Of a stretch of DNA of 64,000 bases, positions 56,989 to 64,000 are shown piece by piece. The notes under the pieces were generated by a model, which was not told where the DNA came from, did not search any database, and saw only the letters and a list, made by a program, of their open reading frames with translations. Positions within the stretch are counted from its first letter, which is position 1. The number at the start of each line of letters is the position of its first letter. The stretch is from Thermus brockianus (GTDB lineage Bacteria; Deinococcota; Deinococci; Deinococcales; Thermaceae): the NCBI RefSeq assembly GCF_001880325.1, contig NZ_CP016312.1:1550001-1614000 (forward strand), in the 5' to 3' direction. The translations under genes and the position numbers were made by a program.

Positions 56989-58113
56989 GTGCGCGGGATC
57001 TACCTGGACCACGCCGCCACCACCCCCCTGGACCCCGAGGTGCGGGAGGCCATGCGGGGGGTGGAGGAGGCCTTTGGCAACCCCTCCAGCATCCACCGCT
57101 TTGGCCAGGAGGCCCGGCGGGTGCTGGAGGGGGCGCGGGAGAAGGTGGCCTCCCTCCTCGGGGTGAGGCCCCGGGAGGTGGTCTTCACCAGCGGGGGCTC
57201 GGAGGCGGACGCCCTGGCCCTCCTGGGGGTGGCCTTGGCCAAGGGGCGGGGGCACGTGGTGAGCACCGAGGTGGAGCACTCGGCGGTCCTTGGGGCCCTA
57301 AGGCTTCTGGAGCGCCTGGGCTTCGCCGTGACCCGCCTAAAGCCCGACCGCTTCGGCCTTGTCTACCCCGAGCAGGTGGCGGAGGCCTTGAGGCCCGACA
57401 CCTTCCTGGTGAGCGTCATGGCCGCCAACAACGAGGTGGGTACCCTTTACCCCATCCGGGAGATCGCCCAGGTGGCCCACGCCCGGGGGGTTCTCTTCCA
57501 CACGGACGCCGTGCAGGCCATAGGCCACGTCCCTTTGCGGGCGGACGAGGTGGAGGCGGATCTGGTTTCCCTAAGCGCCCACAAGTTCCACGGGCCCAAG
57601 GGGGTGGGGGCGCTTCTGGTGCGCCAAGGGGTGGACCTCGTCCCCTTGGTGCCGGGAACCCAGGAAGGGGGGAGGCGGGGGGGGACGCCGAGCCCGGTCC
57701 TGGCCTGGGGTATGGCGGTGGCCTTGGAGAAGGCCTTGAGGCTCCTGCCCGAGGAAGCGCCGCGCCTCGCCGCCCTGAGGGACCGCCTCGAGGCCGGCCT
57801 CCTCGCCGTGCCCGGGGTGGAGCGGAACGGCCACCCCACGGCCCGCCTGCCCCACCTGACGAACGTCACGGTGAAGGGGGCGGATGGGGAGGCCTTGCTC
57901 CTCGCCATGGACCTCCTGGGGGTGGCCGTTTCCTCGGGCTCCGCCTGCTCGGCGGGGAGCCTCGAGCCCTCCCACGTCCTCCTGGCCTTAGGCCGCCCCC
58001 CCCGGGAGGCCAAGGCTTCCTTGCGCTTTTCCCTGGGCCGCACCACCACCCTGGAGGAGGTGGATAAGGCCGTGGCCGCCTTTGGGGAGGCGGTGGCGCG
58101 GGCCCGGGGTTAG
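56989..58113 (+). CDS. iscS: Cysteine desulfurase
   Basis: A 374-aa PLP enzyme of the NifS/IscS family supplying sulfur for Fe-S clusters or tRNA thiolation. IYLDHAATTPLDPEV opens the protein, HTDAVQAIGH and SLSAHKFHGPKG (PLP lysine) lie mid-chain, and VSSGSACSAGSLEPSHVLLA holds the catalytic cysteine. The start is GTG at 56989. Its place behind an Fe-S type regulator favours IscS, though a SufS/NifS paralogue is possible. Its TAG overlaps the fadD stop. Confidence 0.92.
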   Translation: MRGIYLDHAATTPLDPEVREAMRGVEEAFGNPSSIHRFGQEARRVLEGAREKVASLLGVRPREVVFTSGGSEADALALLGVALAKGRGHVVSTEVEHSAVLGALRLLERLGFAVTRLKPDRFGLVYPEQVAEALRPDTFLVSVMAANNEVGTLYPIREIAQVAHARGVLFHTDAVQAIGHVPLRADEVEADLVSLSAHKFHGPKGVGALLVRQGVDLVPLVPGTQEGGRRGGTPSPVLAWGMAVALEKALRLLPEEAPRLAALRDRLEAGLLAVPGVERNGHPTARLPHLTNVTVKGADGEALLLAMDLLGVAVSSGSACSAGSLEPSHVLLALGRPPREAKASLRFSLGRTTTLEEVDKAVAAFGEAVARARG

Positions 58114-59792
58114 CCTTGCCGCTTGGCGAACTCCTCCCTAAGCTCCCGCCTTAGGATCTTCCCCACGCTGGACTTGGGGAGGCTATCGCGGAAGACGAGG
58201 ATGCGGGGTACCTTGTAGGCGGCCAGGTGCTGGCGGCAGAAGGCCTCTATGTCCTTTTCCGTCACCTTGCCCCGGTACTCGGGTTTGAGGACGAGGAAGG
58301 CAGCCACGGTTTCCCCGCGGTAGGGGTCGGGGACGCCCACCACGGCGGCTTCCTGGACGGCCGCGTGGGTGTAGAGGACCTCTTCCACCTCGCGGGGGTA
58401 GATGTTGTAGCCGCCGGCGATGATCATGTCCTTTTTGCGGTCCACGATGTAGAAGTAGCCGTCCTCGTCCATGCGGGCCATGTCGCCGGTGTAGAGCCAG
58501 CCGTCCTTGAGGGCCTTTTGGGTTTCCTCGGGGCGGTTCCAGTAGCCTTTCATGACGTTGGGGCCCTTGACGATGAGCTCACCCACCTCGCCCAAGGGGA
58601 CCTCCTTGCCCCCCTCGTCCACCACCTTGGCCTCCACGCTGGGGAGGGGCATGCCGATGGAGCCCTTTTTCACCACCCCTTCCACGGGGTTGGAGTGGGT
58701 CACAGGGCTCGCTTCGGAGAGGCCGTAGCCCTCAATGAGCCTGGCTCCGGTGATCTCCTCAAAGCGCTTGGCCACCTCCACGGGCAGGGGGGCCGCCCCC
58801 GAGAGGCAGATGCGTATGCTTTTGACGTTGCGCTTCTCAATCCCGGGGAAGTTGTTGAAGGCCACGTACAGGGTGGGCACCCCGGGGAAGTGGGTGACCT
58901 GGTGCTTCTCTATGGCCTCCACCACGGCGTGGATCTCCGGGCGGGGGAGGAGGACAAGCTTGTAGCCGGAGAAGAGGCCGTAGTTCATGGCCACGGTCAT
59001 GCCGTAGACGTGGAAGAAGGGAAGGGCCCCGAGCATCACCCCCTTGCCCAAAAGCTCCCTGGAGGTGGGGTCCCAGGCGTCAATCTGCAGGACGTTGGCC
59101 ACCAGGTTGCGGTGGGTGAGCATGGCCCCCTTGGAGATCCCCGTGGTGCCGCCCGTGTACTGGAGGAGGGCGAGGTCCTCGGGATCGGCCATGTGGGGCG
59201 CGGCGGGGGGGCGCTTGAGGAGCTCAGTGAAGGCGAAGAAGCCTTCCCGCTTGGGGAAGCCCAGGGGAAGCTTGTCCCTTTTGGCCTTCAAGGGGTAGAG
59301 GAGGTTCTTGGGGAAGGGGAGGAAGTCCTTGATGCCCGTGACCACCACCCGCTTTACGGGCGTTTCCTTTTCCACCTCCAGGAAGCGGGGGAGGAGGTGG
59401 TCCAGGATGATGAGGGTCTCCGCCCCGGCATCGGCCAGCTGGTGCCTGAGCTCCCGCGGGGTGTAGAGGGGGTTCACGTTCACCCCCACGCCCCCCGCCA
59501 ACAGGGTGCCGAAGAAGGCCAGGACGAACTGGGGCGTGTTGGGGAGCATGATGGCCACCCGGTCCCCCGGCCTTACCCCGAGGTCCTTTAGCCCCTGGGC
59601 GAAGCGGCGGGCCAGGTCCCAGGTTTCCCCGTAGGTTAAGGTTTTCCCCAGGAACTCCAGGGCCACGTTCTTGGGAAAGCGCTGGGCGCTCTCCTCCAAA
59701 AGGCGCCAAAGGGGGATGGGGGGGACCTCTACCTCCGCCGGGACACCCGGGTCGTAGTGGGCCAGCCAAGGCTTGGTGCCGACTTCAGACAT
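58110..59792 (-). CDS. fadD: Long-chain fatty-acid-CoA ligase
   Basis: A 560-aa AMP-forming ligase: LLQYTGGTTGISKGAMLTHR (P-loop), EGYGLSEASPVTHSNPVEG, GWLYTGDMARMDEDGYFYIV and LPKSSVGKILRRELREEFAK. ATG 59792 has AGGAGGGTAGC before it. It converges with iscS, the stops sharing TTAG. It activates fatty acids for oxidation or lipid synthesis; chain length is not defined by sequence. Confidence 0.9.
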   Translation of the reverse strand: MSEVGTKPWLAHYDPGVPAEVEVPPIPLWRLLEESAQRFPKNVALEFLGKTLTYGETWDLARRFAQGLKDLGVRPGDRVAIMLPNTPQFVLAFFGTLLAGGVGVNVNPLYTPRELRHQLADAGAETLIILDHLLPRFLEVEKETPVKRVVVTGIKDFLPFPKNLLYPLKAKRDKLPLGFPKREGFFAFTELLKRPPAAPHMADPEDLALLQYTGGTTGISKGAMLTHRNLVANVLQIDAWDPTSRELLGKGVMLGALPFFHVYGMTVAMNYGLFSGYKLVLLPRPEIHAVVEAIEKHQVTHFPGVPTLYVAFNNFPGIEKRNVKSIRICLSGAAPLPVEVAKRFEEITGARLIEGYGLSEASPVTHSNPVEGVVKKGSIGMPLPSVEAKVVDEGGKEVPLGEVGELIVKGPNVMKGYWNRPEETQKALKDGWLYTGDMARMDEDGYFYIVDRKKDMIIAGGYNIYPREVEEVLYTHAAVQEAAVVGVPDPYRGETVAAFLVLKPEYRGKVTEKDIEAFCRQHLAAYKVPRILVFRDSLPKSSVGKILRRELREEFAKRQG

Positions 59793-59881
59793 GCTACCCT
59801 CCTTTGCCCCCCAGGTTACCAAACTCTTTATACCGCGTTCAAGACTGTGGACTGGTGTAGCATGGATACTGGAGGTTTCCT

Positions 59882-60508
59882 ATGCGCTTCCGTGACCGCC
59901 GGCACGCCGGAGCCCTTTTGGCCGAGGGCATAAAACCCCTAGGCTTGGAGCGTCCTGTGGTCTTGGGGATACCCCGGGGTGGGGTGGTGGTGGCGGACGA
60001 GGTGGCCCGGCGCCTGGGAGGCGAGCTGGACGTGGTCTTGGTGCGCAAGGTGGGAGCGCCCGGCAACCCTGAGTTCGCCCTGGGGGCGGTGGGGGAGAAG
60101 GGGGAGCTGATCCTGCGCCCGTACGCCTTTCAGTACGCCGACAAAAGCTACCTGGAAAGGGAGGCGGCCCGGCAGAAGGACGTGATCCGCAAGCGGGCGG
60201 AGCGCTACCGCAAGGTGCGTCCCAAGGTGCCTCTTTCGGGGCGGGATGTGGTCCTGGTGGACGACGGCATCGCCACGGGTTCCAGCATGGAGGCGGCCCT
60301 TTCCGTGGTCTTGACGGAAAACCCCAGGCGGGTGGTGGTGGCGGTGCCCGTGGCGAGCCCGGAGGCGGCGGAAAAGCTCAAGGAGCGGGCGGAGGTGGTG
60401 GCCCTTTCCACTCCCCCCGACTTCGCCGCCGTGGGGGCCTACTACCTGGACTTCAGCGAGGTCACGGACGAGGACGTGGAGGCCCTTTTGCTACAATGGG
60501 CGGCATGA
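59882..60508 (+). CDS. Phosphoribosyltransferase-family protein
   Basis: A 208-aa type I PRTase fold: VVLGIPRGGVVVADEVARRL, LVRKVGAPGNPEFALGAVGE, and the PRPP loop VVLVDDGIATGSSMEAAL. This resembles the stand-alone PRTase domains of unknown substrate. GGAGGTTTCCT precedes the ATG. Its stop overlaps the cupin start. Confidence 0.85.
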   Translation: MRFRDRRHAGALLAEGIKPLGLERPVVLGIPRGGVVVADEVARRLGGELDVVLVRKVGAPGNPEFALGAVGEKGELILRPYAFQYADKSYLEREAARQKDVIRKRAERYRKVRPKVPLSGRDVVLVDDGIATGSSMEAALSVVLTENPRRVVVAVPVASPEAAEKLKERAEVVALSTPPDFAAVGAYYLDFSEVTDEDVEALLLQWAA

Positions 60509-60876
60509 AGCCCGTGGTCAAGCAAGCGGCGAGCGTGGAAGCCCGCCCCGTGGAGCGGGGGGAGAAGGCCTTTATCCAGGTGCTCATCGGTCCCGAGGAC
60601 GGGGCCCCCCACTTCATCACCCGCAAGTTCACCCTCCTTCCTGGAGGGCGCATCCCCAGGCACAAGCACCCCACCATTGAGCACGAGCAGTACGTGCTTT
60701 CCGGGCGGATGAAGGTCTTCCTGGGGAACGAGGTGCGCGAGGTTTCCGCCGGCCAGGCGGTCTACATCCCCCCGGACACCCCCCACGCCTACGTGAACGA
60801 GGGGGATGAGCCCGTGGAGTTCCTCTGTGTCATCCCCAAGACGAGCGCCTACGCCACGGAGTGGCTGGAGGAGTAG
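60505..60876 (+). CDS. Small cupin protein
   Basis: A 123-aa single-domain cupin. Motif 1 metal ligands appear in PRHKHPTIEHEQYVLSG (two His, Glu) and motif 2 in PPDTPHAYVNEG (His). The start at 60505 overlaps the PRTase stop; ATG 60496 would add three residues. TACAAT 7 nt upstream could give a separate leaderless mRNA. Substrate unknown. Confidence 0.85.
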   Translation: MKPVVKQAASVEARPVERGEKAFIQVLIGPEDGAPHFITRKFTLLPGGRIPRHKHPTIEHEQYVLSGRMKVFLGNEVREVSAGQAVYIPPDTPHAYVNEGDEPVEFLCVIPKTSAYATEWLEE

Positions 60877-60882
60877 CCCTTC

Positions 60883-61839
60883 TCAGGCCCGCACCTCCTG
60901 CCGCTGGAAGGCCACGTAGGCCAGGGTGAAGAGGAGGATCACCAGGGCGAAAAGCCCGGTGAGCTGGGGCCAGACGAGGAGGAGGCTTTGCCCTAGGGGC
61001 AGGGGGGTGCCGAGCACCGCCCCCTCCAGCTGGGTGATGAGGATGGGCCCCAGGGAACGCACCGCCGGGTTGAGGACGGCGGTGAGGGTTTCGGCGTAGA
61101 GGGTGTTGGGGGAAAGCCGGGAGATCCAGAGGGCCAGGTTGGCCTGGCGGAGTTGGCTTTCCGGGTCAAAGGGGTCGGCCTGGAGGAGGAGGGCGTTGGC
61201 CGCCAGGTCGGTGAGGATGGGGTAAAAGACGGCGAAGAAGAGCCAGACCCCGATGGCGGCCAAGGCGGCGGTGGCGGGCTGGCGGAAGAGCACCGAGAAG
61301 AGAAGGCCTAGGGCGAGCCAGACCCCTGCGTAGGCCAGGGTGGCCAGGAGGAAGAAGAAGGCGCGGGCCATCTCCTCCGCCTCAGGGGGCACGCCCAAGG
61401 TGAAGAGCCCAAGGCCCACCACCAGGAGGAAAAGGGCGAGGAGGAGGACCGCCAGGGTGCCAAGCCCCGCCAAGAACTTGCCGAAGAGGAGGGCGTCCCG
61501 GTAGATGGGTTGGGAGAGGATGCGGGAAAGGGTGCCCCGGGCGTACTCCCCGTTCACGGCGTCAAAAGCTAGGGCGATGGCCGCCAGGGGCACGAAGAAG
61601 GAGAGGAAGCCCACGAAGGAGGGCAGGGGGTCTTGGGCCGTGGTGAGGAGCTTGAGGTAGAGGTAGGGGTCTTCCCCCACGGTCTGCCTTAAGGTCTGGG
61701 TACCCGTGTACAGGGCAGCCAGGGCGGAAAGGAGGATGAGGGCCTCCAGGATCCGCATCCTGAGCCCCGAGAGGTGGTCCGCCATCTCCTTGAAGAAGAC
61801 GGCCCAAAGCCCGGTCCAAGGGGAACCCTCACGCCGCAT
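60883..61839 (-). CDS. ABC-2 type transporter permease
   Basis: A 318-aa membrane protein with about six helices: [40 protein letters not shown] (the ABC-2 permease signature) and a ~60-residue extracytoplasmic part (near 215-270). ATG 61839 overlaps the ATPase gene by 11 nt. It forms an exporter with that ATPase and the NEW3 protein. Confidence 0.85.
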   Translation of the reverse strand: MRREGSPWTGLWAVFFKEMADHLSGLRMRILEALILLSALAALYTGTQTLRQTVGEDPYLYLKLLTTAQDPLPSFVGFLSFFVPLAAIALAFDAVNGEYARGTLSRILSQPIYRDALLFGKFLAGLGTLAVLLLALFLLVVGLGLFTLGVPPEAEEMARAFFFLLATLAYAGVWLALGLLFSVLFRQPATAALAAIGVWLFFAVFYPILTDLAANALLLQADPFDPESQLRQANLALWISRLSPNTLYAETLTAVLNPAVRSLGPILITQLEGAVLGTPLPLGQSLLLVWPQLTGLFALVILLFTLAYVAFQRQEVRA

Positions 61840-62752
61840 GGGCCACCTCCTTAAAGTAGTGGGCGTAGACCTCGTCCAGGTTCGGTTTGCGCAAGGCAAG
61901 GCCATAGAGGCTACCCTGCGCCACGGCGATGCGGGCAAGCTCAGGCCTGAGGTCCCGGGTGGCGAGGATGCGGTAGTGCCCTTCCCCCGCCTCCACCTTG
62001 GCTACCCCGTCTAAGGCGGCGAAGGCCTCGGCGAGGCCCGGGCTCGCCTCCACCTGGATCTCGTACCCGCCCCCGAGCACCCTTTGGGCGAGCTCCTCCA
62101 CGGTGCCCAAAAGGGCGAGCCTTCCCTTGTGGAAAAGCCCCACCCGGTCGCAGATCTCCTGCACCTGGTGCAGGAGGTGGCTGGAAAGGAGGACGGTGAT
62201 GCCCTCCTGCTTTAGGCCCTTGATGAGCGCCAAAAACTCCCGGGCGGCCTCCGGGTCCAAGCCCAGGGTGGGCTCGTCCAGGATGGCCACCTTGGGCCGT
62301 TTGAGGAGGACCTCCGCCAGGCCCAGGCGCTGGCGCATCCCCCGGCTGAAGGCGGAAACCCGCCGGTCCCTTACCTCCCAAAGCCCCATGCGCTTTAGCA
62401 CCTCCTCAATCCGGGCCTTGGCCTCGGCCTCGGAAAGGCCGAGAAGCCTTGTGGTGTAGCGCAGGTTTTCCCAGGCGGTGAGTTCCCCATAGAAGCCCAC
62501 CTGGTCCGGGAGGTAGCCCACCTTCGCCTTCACCTTCAGGGGCTCCCGCATGGGGTCAAGCCCCAGGACCCGGGCCTCGCCTGCGGTGGGCTCGGTGAGG
62601 CCCAGGAGCATGAGGATGGTGGTGGTCTTGCCCGAGCCGTTGGGGCCGAGGAGGCCGAAAACCTCCCCCTCCGCCACCTCCAGGTTCAGGTCCTCCACGG
62701 CCACCACCCGGCTGTAGCGCTTGGTGAGGCCGCGGGTTTGGATGACCGCCAT
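61829..62752 (-). CDS. ABC-2 exporter ATPase
   Basis: A 307-aa ATPase: [75 protein letters not shown] and SSHLLHQVQ. The signature is SRGMRQR in place of SGGQ, usual for this exporter class. A C-terminal regulatory domain covers about 225-307. It begins 1 nt after the NEW3 gene. Confidence 0.9.
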   Translation of the reverse strand: MAVIQTRGLTKRYSRVVAVEDLNLEVAEGEVFGLLGPNGSGKTTTILMLLGLTEPTAGEARVLGLDPMREPLKVKAKVGYLPDQVGFYGELTAWENLRYTTRLLGLSEAEAKARIEEVLKRMGLWEVRDRRVSAFSRGMRQRLGLAEVLLKRPKVAILDEPTLGLDPEAAREFLALIKGLKQEGITVLLSSHLLHQVQEICDRVGLFHKGRLALLGTVEELAQRVLGGGYEIQVEASPGLAEAFAALDGVAKVEAGEGHYRILATRDLRPELARIAVAQGSLYGLALRKPNLDEVYAHYFKEVAHAA

Positions 62753-62753
62753 G

Positions 62754-63896
62754 CTACCTCCGGCCGAAGCGGTTCACGGCAAAGCCCAGGACCAGAAGGG
62801 CCACGGCCATGATGCCCACCCCCACCAGACCCCAGAGGCTGGAGCGCACCACGGTGGCCCGGTAGTCCAGGCTTTCCGAGACCCCCTCGTCCCCCGAGAG
62901 GGAAAGGGTCACCATGTAGTCCCCCGTGACCGCCTTGGGGGAGGGCTTGATGCGGGCGGTAATTTCCTCTTCCTGGCCGGGGTTCAGGGCTTCCAGCTTT
63001 TCGGGTTCAAACTTCACCTCCCACCCCGAGGGCTCCATGGCGCTGAAGGAGAGGTTCTTGGCGGGGGCGCTTCCCTCGTTTTTCACCACGAGCTTCACGG
63101 CGTTTTCCCGGCCCGCCACCACCTGGCCGGAAAGCCGCCCTTCCTTGGTGGTGAAGCGCACCTCGGGCCGCCCCGTGACCTCCAGGGTGAGGGCGAGCTC
63201 CGCCCTGGCCTCCCCCGCCACCGCCCGCAGGGTAAGGCCGTAGGTGTCCGCCTGGGTGTCCTTGGGCAAGGAGACCTCCACGTCCAGATCCTTGCTTTCC
63301 CCGGCCTTGAGGGGCAGGCTCGTCACCTGCTGGCTGGCGAAGGCGGGGGTGAAGGTGACCTGGAAGCCCTTGGGGGCCTCGTACTCCAGGGAAACCAAAA
63401 GGTCCCGGTCGGACTCGTTCTTGAGGGTCACCCGGTAGCGGAAGGCGCTGGTGGGGGGGCCTTTGAGCACGGGGAGTTCGGCCTCGAGGCTAAGCCGTTG
63501 CGGCAAGCCTTGGCCCACCACCAAGGCGATGGGGAGGCTCGTCGTTTGCCCTAGGCCCTCGGCCCGCACCAGGAAGCGGTAGGTGCCCGGCTTCACCTCC
63601 TTAGGGGGCTGGAGCCTAAGGGTCAGGGTGGCCTCCCCGTCCGTGGCCAGGTGCACCGCCCGCACGAGCCGGCCGCCCCCAATCAGGCTCGCCTGCCAGC
63701 CCTGGGGAACCTCCGCCACGCTTAGGCGGATCACCCCAGGCGGAAGCCCGTAGTTCTTCAGGGTGAGGGTCAGGTTGACGCTTTCCCCCGGTTGCACCCC
63801 CATCTCGGGGTAGGGGGTGCCCAGGGAAAGGCCCCGGAAGTTTTGTGCCAGGGCAAGACCCAAGAGGAGCACGAGGGGAAAGAGCCTACGCACCAT
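62754..63896 (-). CDS. Secreted NEW3-domain protein with C-terminal membrane anchor
   Basis: A 380-aa protein: signal peptide [18 protein letters not shown] (1-18), then about three immunoglobulin-like NEW3/CARDB repeats ([60 protein letters not shown]), and a C-terminal helix (about 355-375, [20 protein letters not shown]) ending NRFGRR. It would stand on the outer face of the membrane, joined to the ABC-2 exporter encoded after it. The substrate could be a polysaccharide or protein; this is inference. Confidence 0.82.
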   Translation of the reverse strand: MVRRLFPLVLLLGLALAQNFRGLSLGTPYPEMGVQPGESVNLTLTLKNYGLPPGVIRLSVAEVPQGWQASLIGGGRLVRAVHLATDGEATLTLRLQPPKEVKPGTYRFLVRAEGLGQTTSLPIALVVGQGLPQRLSLEAELPVLKGPPTSAFRYRVTLKNESDRDLLVSLEYEAPKGFQVTFTPAFASQQVTSLPLKAGESKDLDVEVSLPKDTQADTYGLTLRAVAGEARAELALTLEVTGRPEVRFTTKEGRLSGQVVAGRENAVKLVVKNEGSAPAKNLSFSAMEPSGWEVKFEPEKLEALNPGQEEEITARIKPSPKAVTGDYMVTLSLSGDEGVSESLDYRATVVRSSLWGLVGVGIMAVALLVLGFAVNRFGRR

Positions 63897-63949
63897 ACCT
63901 AAGCCTCCTCTATCAAGGCTAGGCAGAAAGGATGAGCGCAAAATGAAAA

Positions 63950-63967
63950 CCCCGGGCGTGCCCGGGG
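63950..63967 (-). terminator. Terminator of a minus-strand gene entering from the right
   Basis: CCCCGGGC/GCCCGGGG (8-bp stem, 2-nt centre) followed on the minus strand by TTTTCATTTT. It lies between the NEW3 gene and a minus-strand frame that would stop with TAG at 63984-63986. Confidence 0.8.
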
Positions 63968-64000
63968 AAGGGGGGTGGGCCCGCTAGCTGACCCGGGCCT

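Noticed and set aside
59823..59881. Divergent promoters between fadD and the phosphoribosyltransferase gene
   Set aside because: TATA-like strings exist (TATACC, GATACT), but none has a matching -35 at 16-18 bp, so no promoter is called.
63984..64000. End of a minus-strand gene (stop TAG at 63984-63986)
   Set aside because: Only four codons are in the window. The terminator at 63950-63967 supports a gene entering from the right, but nothing can be said about its product.

Overview
The window is high-GC DNA from a Thermus-type bacterium. Several products (LeuB, GltX, FtsY, RodA) closely resemble Thermus proteins I know. rpmH lies inside rnpA, the arrangement known from Thermus, many starts are GTG, and neighbouring genes are often joined by 4-nt ATGA or GTGA overlaps. 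Species cannot be fixed; the LeuB and FtsY sequences differ from those I remember for T. thermophilus and T. aquaticus. Gene density is very high: no stretch over 300 bases lacks a gene. I found one tRNA gene (Leu, anticodon CAG), no rRNA, no IS element, no prophage and no CRISPR array.

Layout. 1-2469 (minus): LacI-type repressor, YqhA-type membrane protein, PIN-like protein and the 5' part of mqnE. 2554-6898 (plus): a divergent PlsY-like protein, FAH-family and metallo-beta-lactamase-fold enzymes, purN, purD. 6895-22566 is a short-chain acyl (acetate/propionate) region. It reads, mostly on the minus strand, as an IclR regulator fused to an acyl-CoA synthetase, a second PrpE-like synthetase, a DUF4212-ActP symporter pair, a small membrane protein, a CNMP-CBS-DUF294 nucleotidyltransferase, a 58-aa membrane protein, a symporter-STAC-histidine kinase, a receiver-only response regulator, and a membrane PAS/pseudo-kinase fused to a DnaQ-type exonuclease. 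Divergent from it is a canonical acs with its own promoter. 22592-24673: NTF2-like protein and methylmalonyl-CoA mutase catalytic chain, which would let propionyl-CoA carbon reach succinyl-CoA.

24747-30927 (plus): winged-helix protein, minD, minE, rodA, then potABCD. 30963-37356: cytochrome c, then a leucine/branched-chain operon (leuC-leuD-leuB, a decayed Uma2 gene, an SDR, ilvD) preceded by a Leu-rich leader peptide and an attenuator. Its promoter is back-to-back with that of tRNA-Leu(CAG). 37370-48054: tRNA-Leu, trpS, scpA, dsbB-like, ftsY, gltX, lptB, DUF3084, prmC, jag, yidC, yidD, rnpA/rpmH. 48152-54938: a LIV-type ABC importer operon containing an acyl-CoA synthetase, with an operator matching the consensus I recall for the phenylacetyl-CoA repressor PaaR. 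54942-64000: metal ABC transporter, Rrf2/IscR-like regulator, cysteine desulfurase, fadD, phosphoribosyltransferase, cupin, and an ABC-2 exporter operon with a NEW3-domain protein.

Data quality: five genes (SSS kinase, both minus-strand acyl-CoA synthetases, ilvD, jag) are each broken by one missing base in a G/C run of 5-7. All are repaired by adding one base, so sequencing or assembly undercalls are the first suspicion. These genes are annotated as full-length with the break noted.
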